Source of the DNA: JAUIAI01 sp049680625
Lineage (GTDB): Bacteria; Pseudomonadota; Gammaproteobacteria; Burkholderiales; Burkholderiaceae_E
Length of the DNA stretch: 64,000 nucleotides
Reading direction: 5' to 3'
Assembly (NCBI GenBank): GCA_049680625.1
Contig: JBAUID010000116.1
Coordinates: 37,382 to 101,381, forward strand
Within the stretch, counting starts at the first letter, position 1. Every line of letters starts with the position of its first letter. The position numbers and the translations under genes were made by a program. Shown here piece after piece: positions 49,648 to 57,962 of this stretch. The notes beneath the pieces were generated by a model. The model had not been told where the DNA came from. It made no database searches and worked only from the letters and a program-made list of their open reading frames with translations.

Positions 49648-52089
49648 ATGATCAGAATGCATCAATTTGCGGAGACACTGGTGTCAAATTTTATTATTAA
49701 GAAAGTTGCCGTACTCGGCGCCGGTGTGATGGGCGCCCAGATTGCCGCCCATCTTGCCAATGCACAGGTCAATGTGTTGCTATACGATCTGCCAGCCAAA
49801 GATGGCCCGAAAAACGCGATTGCAGCTAACGCGATTCAGGGCTTGCGAAAAATGAACCCGGCGCCATTGGCTCATCCGGAATTTGCCACGCAGATTCAGC
49901 CCGCAAATTACGACGAGCACTTACCAGCGCTTGCCGATTGTGATCTGGTGATTGAAGCTATTGCCGAGCGCATGGACTGGAAACACAGCTTGTACGGACG
50001 GATTGCGCCGCACGTCGCTGATCACGCAATACTGGCAACCAACACCTCGGGTTTATCAATTAGCGAATTAGCCAAGGGATTTAGCGAAGACCTGCGCGCC
50101 CGTTTTTGCGGCGTTCACTTCTTTAACCCGCCCCGCTATATGCACCTGGTTGAACTGATCCCAACCGAATCAACGGCGCCGGCAATTCTTGAACAGCTTG
50201 AATCGTTTATGACAACAACGCTTGGTAAAGGGGTGGTTCATGCCAAAGATACGCCGAATTTCATTGCCAACCGAATCGGTACGTTTGGCATCCTGGCAAT
50301 TATTCGCCACGCGCAGGCCTTTGGCATCGGCTTTGATGTTGTTGACGATCTGACCGGGAAAAAACTGGGTCGTGCTAAATCAGGTACGTTTCGAACGGCC
50401 GATCTGGTTGGCCTGGATACCTTGTCACATGTTATCAAGACCATGCAGGACAACCTGCCCGACGACGCTTTTGCGCCGGTTTATGAAACCCCGCCGGTAT
50501 TGAAGGCTTTGGTCGACAAAGGTGCTCTTGGTCAAAAGACAAAAGCCGGTTTCTATAAGAAAGAGAAAGGGAAAATTCTTCAGGTTGACCCTGCCAGTGG
50601 TAACTATGCAGATGCTGGTGCCAAGGCTGACAAAGTTGTTGCCCGGATGCTTGGCAAGCCAACCTGGGCGGAACGCCTGAGCTTGCTACGCGAGTCTGAG
50701 CACCCGCAGGCCCGGTTTATGTGGTCGATCATGCGCGACTCATTACACTATGCGGCCGTCAAGCTTGGCGAGATCGCCAGCAATGCGCGTGACGTCGATC
50801 TGGCATTGCGCTTTGGTTTTGGCTGGAAAGAAGGGCCGTTTGAAATATGGCAACAAGCCGGTTGGCAAGAAGTTGCGGGATGGATTCAGGCGGACGTTGA
50901 TGCTGGCAAAACTCTTGCGAAAGTCGATCTTCCCGGCTGGGTCACTAGCGATAAATTGATTAAAGCCGGTGGGGTACATACGGTAAACGGGTCGTATTCG
51001 CCAACAACCGGTCAGTTTGAAGACAGAAACGATCTGCCGGTTTACCGGCGCCAGGTTTTCCGGGCCCCGGTATTTGGCGAAGGCGCCCGCACTGGACATG
51101 ATGGCGGTGAAACCTTATTTGAAGACAACGATATTCGTTTGTGGACTCTAAGCGAGAGAGGGGTTCACGATGTGGTGATTGCCTCGCTTAAATCAAAGAT
51201 GCATGCCATTGGGCCAGGGGTTGCCGGCGGTTTGCTCAAGGGTTTGCAGATGGCTGAGCAAGATTACAAAGGCATGGTTGTCTGGTCACCTGACGAACCG
51301 TTTTCGGTTGGCGCGGATCTGGCGGCGATGATGCCAGTGTTCATGTCGGGTGGCGCCAAAGCAGTAGGCCCTGAAGAAAAGAAGCTGCAAGACGCCATGC
51401 TCGCTCTGCGGTACGCCCAGGTGCCGACGGTTGCCGCTGTGTCCGGAATGGCACTTGGTGGTGGTTGTGAGCTCGCCGTTTATTGCGCCCGGCGGGTAGC
51501 CAGTATCGAAAGTTACATGGGCCTGGTGGAGGTTGGCGTGGGTTTGATTCCCGGCGCTGGCGGGCTTACCTACGGCGCGCGTCGTGCCGCTGAAGAACAA
51601 CGTCTGGCACCCGATGCGCCGCTATTGGCTTTTCTAAAAAAGTACTTTATGGCAGCAGCTACTGCCGAAGTGGCGAAATCTGCACATGAGGCCAGGACAA
51701 TTGGTTACCTGCTCGATTCTGACCAGATTGTTTTTAATAACTACGAATTACTTTATCGCGCCGTCCGTGAAGCCAAGGCCATGAGTGATAACGGCTACCG
51801 GGCGCCAGGCAAAGCATTGTTTCCGGTAGCCGGTCGCAGCGCTGCAGCAACTATTTGCGCGCAAATTGTCAATATGCGCGATGGCGGTTTCATTTCGGAG
51901 CACGACTTTCACCTGGGTAAGACAATTGCCCACGTGATGTGTGGCGGTGACGTCGAAGCCAACGCGATGGTTGACGAAGAGTGGATCATGGCGCTCGAGC
52001 GTGAAGCCTTCGTTTCTCTGCTTGAGAATCCAAAAACCCAGGAACGCATCATGGGCATGATGTCCAGCGGCAAACCCGTTCGTAACTAG
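49648..52089 (+). CDS. 3-hydroxyacyl-CoA dehydrogenase / enoyl-CoA hydratase (FadN-type order)
   Basis: Bifunctional beta-oxidation enzyme of 813 residues. The dehydrogenase comes first: Rossmann motif VAVLGAGVMGAQIAAHLA near 20-37, then HFFNPPRYMHLVELIP near 156-171. The enoyl-CoA hydratase domain (about 510-720) follows, with GMALGGGCELAVYCAR near 600-615 and VEVGVGLIPGAGG near 630-642 bearing the catalytic glutamates. This order is opposite to E. coli FadB (hydratase first) and matches Bacillus FadN-like proteins. Several starts are possible (49648, 49657, or a GTG at 49681), since the first conserved residue is about 18 codons in. It precedes the thiolase gene by 34 bases. Confidence 0.94.
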   Translation: MIRMHQFAETLVSNFIIKKVAVLGAGVMGAQIAAHLANAQVNVLLYDLPAKDGPKNAIAANAIQGLRKMNPAPLAHPEFATQIQPANYDEHLPALADCDLVIEAIAERMDWKHSLYGRIAPHVADHAILATNTSGLSISELAKGFSEDLRARFCGVHFFNPPRYMHLVELIPTESTAPAILEQLESFMTTTLGKGVVHAKDTPNFIANRIGTFGILAIIRHAQAFGIGFDVVDDLTGKKLGRAKSGTFRTADLVGLDTLSHVIKTMQDNLPDDAFAPVYETPPVLKALVDKGALGQKTKAGFYKKEKGKILQVDPASGNYADAGAKADKVVARMLGKPTWAERLSLLRESEHPQARFMWSIMRDSLHYAAVKLGEIASNARDVDLALRFGFGWKEGPFEIWQQAGWQEVAGWIQADVDAGKTLAKVDLPGWVTSDKLIKAGGVHTVNGSYSPTTGQFEDRNDLPVYRRQVFRAPVFGEGARTGHDGGETLFEDNDIRLWTLSERGVHDVVIASLKSKMHAIGPGVAGGLLKGLQMAEQDYKGMVVWSPDEPFSVGADLAAMMPVFMSGGAKAVGPEEKKLQDAMLALRYAQVPTVAAVSGMALGGGCELAVYCARRVASIESYMGLVEVGVGLIPGAGGLTYGARRAAEEQRLAPDAPLLAFLKKYFMAAATAEVAKSAHEARTIGYLLDSDQIVFNNYELLYRAVREAKAMSDNGYRAPGKALFPVAGRSAAATICAQIVNMRDGGFISEHDFHLGKTIAHVMCGGDVEANAMVDEEWIMALEREAFVSLLENPKTQERIMGMMSSGKPVRN

Positions 52090-52123
52090 CCGCAATAAGC
52101 GACAACTTCGATCAGAGGAAGAA

Positions 52124-53353
52124 ATGACCAAACAAATTCAGGATGCTTATATAGTTGCCGCAATGCGCACGCCTATCGGCAAAGCGCCCAAAGGCAGTTT
52201 CCGTAATCTGCGGCCCGACGACTTATTGGTCCATGCGTTGCAGGCTGCACTGGCCCAGACTCCGTCACTCGACCCGGCTGCGATTGAAGATGCCATTGTT
52301 GGTTGCGCAATTCCCGAGGCACAACAAGGGCTGAATGTTGCCCGCATTGGCGTGTTGCTCGCCGGCCTGCCCAATTCGATCGGTGGCATTACGGTCAATC
52401 GCTTTTGCGCCTCGGGCCTAAGCGCTGTGGCAATGGCAGCCGACCGAATACGGGTTGGAGAAGCCGATGTCATGATTGCTGCCGGTACCGAGTCGATGAG
52501 CATGGTGCCGATGATGGGCAACACACCATCGATAAACCCCGCTGTTTTTGACGGGGATGAAAACATCGGCATTGCCTACGGCATGGGCCTTACTGCCGAA
52601 AACGTCGCCAAACAATGGGAAATCACTCGTGAAGCTCAGGACGAGTTTGCGTTTCATTCCCATCAGCGCGCGCTGGCGGCTCAGAAAGCGGGGCATTTTG
52701 ATGCTGAGATCGTGCCGGTAGAATTGGCAGAGCGCCAGCCGAATCTGAACAGCGGCCAAGTTGAGACGACAACCCGGCGGGTTGAACTGGATGAAGGGCC
52801 GCGGGCCGACACGTCAATCGAGGCCCTGGCTCGTTTGCGCGGCGCGTTTGCAACGCCGCGCTCTCCAAATGGCAAAGCTACCGGTATGGGGTCAGTGACC
52901 GCCGGCAATAGCTCACAGACATCTGATGGAGCGGGCGCGTTGATCCTGGCCTCTGAGCACGCAGTGAAAGCGCACGGTCTGAAGCCACTGGCGCGTTTTG
53001 TCTCGTTTGCGGTGCGTGGCGTGCCACCGGAAATTATGGGCATTGGTCCGAAAGAAGCAATCCCTGCTGCACTGAAATCGGCCGGCCTCAAGTTACAGGA
53101 TATTGGCTGGATTGAACTTAATGAAGCTTTTGCCGCTCAGGCGCTGGCGGTAATCAAAGATCTGGGTCTCAACCCGGATGTGGTGAACCCGATGGGAGGT
53201 GCTATTGCGCTTGGCCATCCGTTAGGCGCCACCGGTGCTGTGCGGTCGGCAACTGCAATCCATGGCATCCATCGGCTGAATCAGCAATACGGCATGGTGA
53301 CCATGTGTGTGGGTACCGGCATGGGAGCAGCAGGTGTTTTTGAGCGGGTTTGA
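52124..53353 (+). CDS. fadI: Acetyl-CoA acyltransferase (thiolase)
   Basis: Thiolase cleaving 3-ketoacyl-CoA in the last step of beta-oxidation. The 409 residues show the acyl-accepting Cys95 (NRFCASGLSAV), the conserved GMGSVTAGNSSQTSDGAGA region near 248-266, the His in GGAIALGHPLGATGA near 352-366, and the second catalytic Cys in CVGTGMGAAG near 391-400. The AGAGGAAGAA ribosome site is strong. It is the third structural gene of the operon and completes the pathway with the preceding two genes. The exact symbol (fadA or fadI) is uncertain, because the partner is FadN-like. Confidence 0.93.
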   Translation: MTKQIQDAYIVAAMRTPIGKAPKGSFRNLRPDDLLVHALQAALAQTPSLDPAAIEDAIVGCAIPEAQQGLNVARIGVLLAGLPNSIGGITVNRFCASGLSAVAMAADRIRVGEADVMIAAGTESMSMVPMMGNTPSINPAVFDGDENIGIAYGMGLTAENVAKQWEITREAQDEFAFHSHQRALAAQKAGHFDAEIVPVELAERQPNLNSGQVETTTRRVELDEGPRADTSIEALARLRGAFATPRSPNGKATGMGSVTAGNSSQTSDGAGALILASEHAVKAHGLKPLARFVSFAVRGVPPEIMGIGPKEAIPAALKSAGLKLQDIGWIELNEAFAAQALAVIKDLGLNPDVVNPMGGAIALGHPLGATGAVRSATAIHGIHRLNQQYGMVTMCVGTGMGAAGVFERV

Positions 53354-53480
53354 GTAACGCGGCGTATGTACCGATTTGTCTGCCAGACTCCGCCGGAGAA
53401 TGAACTGCGGTGACGCGCGCAGGTTACTACCTGCAGGCCGAGTGTGAGATACTGCGCCGCAATGTGCCCGTGGAGATGTA

Positions 53481-53876
53481 ATGCAATACGTAGAGTTGGT
53501 CGCAGTCCTGGCTGTTTTTCAGTTTCTTTTGTTTGGCGCGCTGGCTGGGCGCGCACGTGGCAAATCCGGGCTTAAAGCACCTGCGATCTCAGGGGATGTT
53601 GGGTTTGAGCGAATGTATCGCGTTCAAATGAATACGTTGGAATTGCTGATTGCCTTTTTGCCCGCCTTGTTCCTGGCGGCAAAATATTGGCCGACTCCGT
53701 GGATTGCTGGTCTGGGTGCGATATACCTGGTTGGTCGCTTCATGTACTGGCGGGCATATGTCAGTGCCCCCTCCACGCGTGGACTTGGTTTCATGTTGTC
53801 GCTGCTGCCCACGATGCTTCTTGCCGCTGCGGCGCTGCTTGGCATTGTGCAGGCGCTTTTCGGAACCAGTATTTGA
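53481..53876 (+). CDS. MAPEG family membrane protein
   Basis: Small membrane protein of 131 residues in the MAPEG superfamily (eicosanoid and glutathione metabolism in eukaryotes; bacterial members mostly uncharacterised). Four hydrophobic segments are visible (about 2-22, 50-66, 72-87 and 103-125). The family pattern FERMYRVQMNTLELLIAFLPALF is split over about 42-64; it includes the conserved ERxxR-N-E residues, and YLVGRFMYWRAY is near 83-94. A GGAG ribosome site precedes the ATG. It follows the beta-oxidation operon by 127 bases and may be independent of it. Confidence 0.9.
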   Translation: MQYVELVAVLAVFQFLLFGALAGRARGKSGLKAPAISGDVGFERMYRVQMNTLELLIAFLPALFLAAKYWPTPWIAGLGAIYLVGRFMYWRAYVSAPSTRGLGFMLSLLPTMLLAAAALLGIVQALFGTSI

Positions 53877-54294
53877 CTGAGTCCAAGCGCCAATAAATTC
53901 GGCGCAGTTAGTTCTTAGTTGCCTCTTTGCTGGGCCGCGCTGAAACAAGTGCAGTGGAATCAGTCAATTTCGCAGACAGGCAGGCCAAGCAGTCGCTGGG
54001 ATATTAGAAGGGAGAGCCCCGATATGAGAGAGGTTTACATGATGCTGGCGCTCTTAAGCAGTTGAATCTGGTGCTTTCAGCACGCTAGTCGCGCTATCGA
54101 AGATTAGATCGCGTCTACAACCTTAAACGCCCACACCAGGCATTGGGCATGAAGACACCTGCTGAGGTTATGCATTAGCAGCGTGAGGTGAGAAGGATTC
54201 GCTGGGTCATTTCACAAAGCAGAACAAAGCTACCGTTGTTGAACCGGCACAGATTGCACATCGGCCATGGGCCATACGACGGCCAGGTTCGAGC
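53877..54294. other. Gene-free stretch with an IS relic
   Basis: About 420 bases between the MAPEG gene and the accessory region. Apart from the transposase tail listed next I see no gene, terminator or promoter that can be defended. This is the left edge of the mosaic region that extends to about 62 kb. Confidence 0.5.
54089..54178 (+). pseudogene. C-terminal relic of an IS3/IS481-type transposase
   Basis: The short open frame ends DRVYNLKRPHQALGMKTPAE followed by VMH and a TAG. The YN-KRPHQALGM-TPAE pattern is the usual end of IS3/IS481-family integrase domains. A stop lies just upstream (54086-54088), and no other part of the transposase or terminal repeats is recognisable. It is a decayed insertion-sequence remnant, too short to place in a family with certainty. 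Confidence 0.8.
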
Positions 54295-55050
54295 TCAGAA
54301 CTTCCCGTTATCATTCTTCCACTCGCTGCGCGGTGCGATGGGTGAAATTGTGTTCCATTGTTCAACGATCTTGCCTTCAGCCACGCGAAACAAATCGTAG
54401 ATGCCCGAATGCACATCTGCCTTTTGGCCCTCGTTCATACACAGAACGAAATTCCCCTCTGCAAGAACCTTGTGGAGCTGCTGATAGATGATCCGTCGGG
54501 GGTCGTCATCTGGGGCTTCCAGAACGAGACGCAATTTTTGTGCGCCATCTGCGATATCTGGGGCGTGCTGGATTAGATCGTTGCTGACATAGCTGGAAAG
54601 GCGCTCCCAGTGCTGGCCCACGAGCACCTCTTGGACGAAGGAAATCACCAGCGCGCGGTTTTCCTCGGTCTTGTCCAGATCGATGATCTCAGTTTCGCCA
54701 TCCAGCATGCCGCGGCCTGAAGGATTAGGAGTCTGTTTCATCTGGATATTGTCCCAATGCTCCACCGCCTTTCCCTTGTCGAAGCGGAAGACCTCGAAAG
54801 CAACCTCTACCCCGTTGAAGTCATATTCGTTATGGGCAAAGGCGAAATCACCGTCCTCGAACACGCGAACGAAGGTGACGCGTGGATTTGTCTTGGCCAG
54901 TCTTGCAAACAATTCAGCCAATCCTACGCTGCCCTCGCCGGTACGAGGATTGTGCTGAATGTACTTGGCTTCGTTTACGACCGCAGCAGCCTCGGGATCA
55001 CCCGTCTCGATGCCTTTCAACAGTTTTTTCAGCAGCGCTTTTTTGGTCAT
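54295..55050 (-). CDS. SnoaL-like (NTF2-fold) protein with two domains
   Basis: A protein of 251 residues with two SnoaL/NTF2-like cone domains in tandem (about 1-125 and 126-251). Both halves contain the QHxP motif (YIQHNPRTGEG near 30-40 and LIQHAPDIADG near 165-175) and an EHWDxIQ / EQWNTISP ending. No cofactor or catalytic assignment can be made; such proteins may be polyketide-cyclase-like or stress-related. I chose the ATG at 55050, because the 17 residues added by the earlier start (55101) look unrelated. It lies downstream of the truncated cupin on the same strand, probably under the TetR regulator encoded divergently. Confidence 0.85.
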   Translation of the reverse strand: MTKKALLKKLLKGIETGDPEAAAVVNEAKYIQHNPRTGEGSVGLAELFARLAKTNPRVTFVRVFEDGDFAFAHNEYDFNGVEVAFEVFRFDKGKAVEHWDNIQMKQTPNPSGRGMLDGETEIIDLDKTEENRALVISFVQEVLVGQHWERLSSYVSNDLIQHAPDIADGAQKLRLVLEAPDDDPRRIIYQQLHKVLAEGNFVLCMNEGQKADVHSGIYDLFRVAEGKIVEQWNTISPIAPRSEWKNDNGKF

Positions 55051-55157
55051 TAGTGCGTCTCGACTTTCGGCATTCGGCAGGTCTGTTCTTACCTGCAACA
55101 TTAAAAGAGCCTGCCCCAGAACCGGGACAGGTTCGCACGATTGACTGGCTTTGGTCG

Positions 55158-55319
55158 TTAGACAGCGGCTTCAGCCCCATCGCCAGCTGGTTGCCAGGCG
55201 AGGTTGTCATATTGGATGATATGGCCCCGGTTTTCGTCGGCAGACGCAATCGGGACCGACATGACAGCGGCGCCTAGCGTCAGTGCCAGCGCGGCTGCGG
55301 CGGTTTTCAGTTTCTGCAT
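55158..55319 (-). pseudogene. Truncated secreted cupin-like protein (53 codons)
   Basis: A 53-residue open frame starting MQKLKTAAAALALTLGAAV, a clear signal peptide ending near SVPIASA-DE. It is followed by about 25 residues (HIIQYDNLAWQPAGDGAEAA) that resemble the beginning of small secreted cupin proteins (pattern ...W-P-G-A-AVLWGDP), where the sequence breaks off with TAA. The rest of a cupin barrel is not found downstream in any frame I checked. It faces the TetR gene across the operator region, the position expected for the regulated gene. It could also be a genuine short exported peptide. Confidence 0.55.
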
Positions 55320-55344
55320 CGTTGTTCTACATGGTGTTTTAATT

Positions 55345-55407
55345 AACTACCGGTCAGTATATATATCGCGCACACAGTGACCAACTAAAATATACCGATC
55401 GGTAGTT
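55345..55407. promoter_or_regulatory. Paired TetR operator sites between the cupin remnant and tetR
   Basis: The perfect palindrome TACCGATCGGTA (55393-55404) and the related TACCGGTCAGTA (55348-55359) are the centres of two 18-base arms (55345-55362 and 55390-55407) that are inverted copies with two mismatches. The interval is AT-rich (TATATATAT at 55358-55366). This is a typical divergent operator/promoter for a TetR regulator and its target. Confidence 0.75.
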
Positions 55408-55515
55408 ATTTTATTTAACCCCCTTGCCGCATCTGTGGCCACCCTCGCGGACGCACCGCGTGGAGCGGCATCTCAGATTGCCTAAGGTTTGGGGAAACGG
55501 TGAGGAGAAGTACTT

Positions 55516-56136
55516 GTGGCGCGTGGACGACCGATGAGTTTCGATAAGGTCGAGATACTGGAAAAGACCCTTCAGGTTTTTTGGCAGTCCGGCTATCTCG
55601 GCGCATCTTATTCCGAAATCTGCGGCGCGACTGGCCTGACCAAGCCAAGTCTTTACAGCGCGTTTGGCAACAAAGAAGAAACATTTCTTGCCGCCCTTTC
55701 CTTGTATCTCGACCGGTTCGTGCGGCCGGGCCTGCCGCCGTTGGAGGCTGAACCCAACCCGCGAGAAGCTATCCGAAAGCTGCTGATTGCAACCGCTGAA
55801 GGTCTGACCGCTAAAGATACCCCACCCGGCTGCATGATCGCCGCCAATATAGCGTCGTCAGTGGCACCCGTAGTTCCACATCCGATTGCGGTGGCACTGT
55901 TACGTGCGGCGAAAGAAACACCAGACGCAATCCGGCGACGCCTGCAACGGGCTAAGCCTGCCGAGCTACCGCATGGCAGCACACCAGATTCACTTGCCCT
56001 GTTCTGCGAGGCGTTGATATCAGGATTGTCCGGCTTGGCACGTCAAGGCATGCGCAGAGAAAACCTTCTTAAGATCGTCGATACTGCGATGCTGGTTTGG
56101 CCGGTCTCTATCAACGATTGCGGGACGTCAGACTGA
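55516..56136 (+). CDS. TetR/AcrR family transcriptional regulator
   Basis: A 206-residue regulator starting at GTG. It begins MARGRPMSFDKVEILEKTLQ and contains the helix-turn-helix SEICGATGLTKPSLYSAFGN (about 36-55) and a C-terminal ligand domain with APVVPHPIAVALL near 116-128. The MARGRP-FD beginning is common to the NemR/YdhM-like TetR branch. It is encoded divergently from the cupin remnant and SnoaL-like gene and probably binds the paired palindromes between them. The ligand is unknown. Low-molecular-weight electrophiles are typical of the branch, which is inference. Confidence 0.87.
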   Translation: MARGRPMSFDKVEILEKTLQVFWQSGYLGASYSEICGATGLTKPSLYSAFGNKEETFLAALSLYLDRFVRPGLPPLEAEPNPREAIRKLLIATAEGLTAKDTPPGCMIAANIASSVAPVVPHPIAVALLRAAKETPDAIRRRLQRAKPAELPHGSTPDSLALFCEALISGLSGLARQGMRRENLLKIVDTAMLVWPVSINDCGTSD

Positions 56137-56334
56137 ATGATAAGTATGGTTTTCGCGAAACGACACCGCGCAATTGGAGCGCGTTTCCAATTCTATATTG
56201 GGGAGAGATAGTTATCTCTACTTTGATATCCGCCATATTCAAGAAAAGAACATGTTTGAATCTTCTGGGATTGTGCGAGGAACCCAACCTAGTACGCCCG
56301 GAAATTACGCACTATCAGTGCGTCGATATTCGCA

Positions 56335-56541
56335 TTGAAAATGCGAGCCAAGAAAACCCTAAAGTTGCCAGTGCAATCGATGGCCACACCACTCACACGG
56401 GTAGTAAGACCGTTCCGATTAATTGCACTAACAGCTAGTCTGATAGGCGCCGCGGACGGGCAGCGATTTCGCCAAGTGTTCGATCTAGTGGTGCGCAAAC
56501 CAATTTCGATCGAGAGCCTAATACAAACGCTTACTAGCTGA
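56335..56541 (+). pseudogene. Possible relic of a response-regulator receiver domain
   Basis: A 68-codon frame whose second half reads FRLIALTASLIGAADGQRF and then VVRKPISIESLIQTL. The LIALTAS strand-loop, with the conserved Thr/Ala, followed by a VRKPI (Lys-Pro) loop and a final helix, is the pattern of the last 45 residues of CheY-like receiver domains in hybrid kinases. The phosphoacceptor half is not found upstream in any frame. The match is short and could be fortuitous. Confidence 0.35.
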
Positions 56542-56771
56542 CCCCCGTACGCTTGAGATTTTCCCTACTAGGGGTGCGGACGGTGTCAACCTGTTTGAGA
56601 CAGTTATTTAGGAATTAGACTCGAACTGCGTTTCGTTTTCGCGGCCGCACAATGAAGGTCAGCTATCGAACAGCCACCGGCCGATCAAAGAGGTGAATCT
56701 GATGCTTCGGCTAGGCGTACTACCGGCCATGAGCAGCCGTTCGGCCTCGATCCGAACGATTGGTTCTAGGC

Positions 56772-56818
56772 TTGTCACATAATCACTTATTCCTTACAAT
56801 AATAGATTAAGTAAGGAG
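56772..56818 (+). promoter_or_regulatory. Promoter, operator and ribosome site of the AbrB-PIN pair
   Basis: TTGTCA (56772-56777), a 17-base spacer and TACAAT (56795-56800) form a good sigma-70 promoter. The inverted hexamers CCTTAC (56792-56797) and GTAAGG (56811-56816) straddle the expected transcription start and would let the antitoxin repress its own promoter. The right hexamer doubles as part of the AAGGAG ribosome site six bases before the ATG. Confidence 0.7.
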
Positions 56819-56824
56819 TCAAAC

Positions 56825-57040
56825 ATGGCTGAAGCCGCAGTGACAAGCAAAGGTCAAATCACCATACCTGCTGAGATTAGAAAGCTGATGAACCTCAGTC
56901 CGCAGGACAAAGTGGTTTTTACATTGCTGCCGAATGGCACAACAATAATGCGCGCGAAGAATCGCTCGATTACCTCCTTGGCCAAGTCGATAAAGTCATC
57001 AAAGAAGAAGGTCTCCATTAATGACATGAAGATGGACTGA
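56825..57040 (+). CDS. AbrB/SpoVT-type antitoxin
   Basis: A 71-residue antitoxin with the swapped-hairpin AbrB fold: AAVTSKGQITIPAEIRKLMN (about 4-23) is the family signature, followed by VVFTLLPNGTTIMRAKNRS. The basic tail, KSIKSSKKKVSINDMKMD, would wrap the toxin. A strong ribosome site and promoter precede it. The PIN-domain toxin starts one base after its stop, so the two are translationally coupled. It is a MazE/VapB-like partner of a VapC-type toxin. Confidence 0.9.
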   Translation: MAEAAVTSKGQITIPAEIRKLMNLSPQDKVVFTLLPNGTTIMRAKNRSITSLAKSIKSSKKKVSINDMKMD

Positions 57041-57041
57041 A

Positions 57042-57440
57042 GTGGCAACCCTGGATACCAACGTCCTGGTTCGATACCTCATTGCAGACGATAGGAAGCA
57101 ACATGAGCTAGCTAGATCTTTCATTGAGAGCACGATTCGAAACGAATCGCTCTTTTTACCAATCTCTGTAACTGTTGAACTAGAGTGGGTTCTGCGATCC
57201 CGCTACGAACTTAGAAAATCGAAGGTCGTATGGGTTCTGAATCGCTTGTTGGAATCGGAAGAAATTGAATTTCAAGACGAGGCATCTATAGAAATTGCAT
57301 TGAACCTATATGTGGAAAACAATGCTGATTTTGCGGATTGTCTGCATCTAGCGATAGCTCATTCAAATAGTCAGACACCAATGATGACTTTCGACCGGAA
57401 AGCTTCGAATCTTCCTGGAGCGTCGCTCCTGGAATCGTAG
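57042..57440 (+). CDS. vapC: PIN-domain RNase toxin (VapC-like)
   Basis: Putative RNase toxin of 132 residues, starting at GTG one base after the antitoxin stop. The PIN acidic residues are in place: Asp5 (LDTNVLVRYL), Glu46 (TVELEWVL), Asp99 (DFADCLHLAIA) and Asp118 (TFDRKAS). An intact active site suggests a functional toxin. VapC-family members cut initiator tRNA or rRNA, but the target here is unknown. Its pairing with an AbrB-type antitoxin is a known combination. This is the first of two PIN toxin loci within 1.3 kb. Confidence 0.9.
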   Translation: MATLDTNVLVRYLIADDRKQHELARSFIESTIRNESLFLPISVTVELEWVLRSRYELRKSKVVWVLNRLLESEEIEFQDEASIEIALNLYVENNADFADCLHLAIAHSNSQTPMMTFDRKASNLPGASLLES

Positions 57441-57695
57441 TGTGTCGAGCCTAAGCCGAATTTGATGTGCCTCTGGCTGATCTACGTCAAGATCGAACTA
57501 CACCTTGCGCAAGACCAGCCATTTAGACTGCTGGATTCATCGACCCAGAAATCGGCGCAACCGGCCAACAGCGGTCTTTCCATCAGGCCTGACTCGACAA
57601 TCTCCCCCGCATCACTGGTTTCGAGGGTTTACTGACCTATGACCAGTTTGCTCAAAAATTGCACGGCCGATAACGCCCCCAGAAAAGTGAAGCGC
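57441..57695. other. Spacer between the two toxin-antitoxin loci
   Basis: About 255 bases with no recognisable gene, repeat or relic. The following 70 bases form the promoter/operator of the second locus. No terminator with a T-run was found after the first toxin gene. Confidence 0.45.
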
Positions 57696-57738
57696 CGTAC
57701 ATATATGGCTTAAATTGCCATATATGTACGCATATAAT
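57696..57738 (+). promoter_or_regulatory. Operator palindrome and promoter of the second vapBC locus
   Basis: A perfect 14-bp inverted repeat (CGTACATATATGGC at 57696-57709, GCCATATATGTACG at 57717-57730) with a 7-base spacer is followed at once by a perfect -10 hexamer TATAAT (57733-57738). A -35 at the best spacing (TTAAAT, 57710-57715) would fall in the repeat spacer. VapB binding to the repeat would therefore block polymerase. Confidence 0.85.
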
Positions 57739-57767
57739 GTATGCATACTGGATCGCTTAGGACAGTG

Positions 57768-57962
57768 ATGAAAACGACCTTGAATATTGATGACGACTTG
57801 TTGGCCCGGGCGCAAGAGTTGACTGGAATCACTGAAAAAACGGCGGTCGTCAGGACGGGACTCGAAGCGCTCATCGCACGAGAAAGTGCGCGACGCCTGG
57901 CTAAATTGGGTGGCAGCGATCCCAGTCTACAAGACATTCCCAGAAGACGCTCTGGACAGTGA
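57768..57962 (+). CDS. vapB: VapB family ribbon-helix-helix antitoxin
   Basis: A 64-residue antitoxin. The ATG at 57768 is preferred over 57741, because an AGGA ribosome site precedes it and the ribbon-helix-helix domain begins immediately: MKTTLNIDDDLLARAQELTG, then KTAVVRTGLEALIARESARR (to about 45). The C-terminal RLAKLGGSDPSLQDIPRRRS is the toxin-binding segment typical of this VapB group. The stop codon overlaps the GTG of the toxin. The perfect operator upstream supports autoregulation. Confidence 0.92.
   Translation: MKTTLNIDDDLLARAQELTGITEKTAVVRTGLEALIARESARRLAKLGGSDPSLQDIPRRRSGQ

Larger units (their letters stand above)
56137..56824. other. Low-coding region between tetR and the first toxin-antitoxin pair
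   Basis: About 690 bases without an intact gene. Its only readable content is a possible receiver-domain relic (56335-56541) and the promoter/operator of the AbrB-PIN pair at the right end. It appears to be decayed accessory DNA. Confidence 0.5.

Noticed and set aside
54066..56720. Similarity of GAATCTGGTGCTT (near 54064) and GAATCTGATGCTT (near 56695) as repeated element ends
   Set aside because: The match is only about 13 bases and is not extended on either side, so it does not support a shared mobile element.
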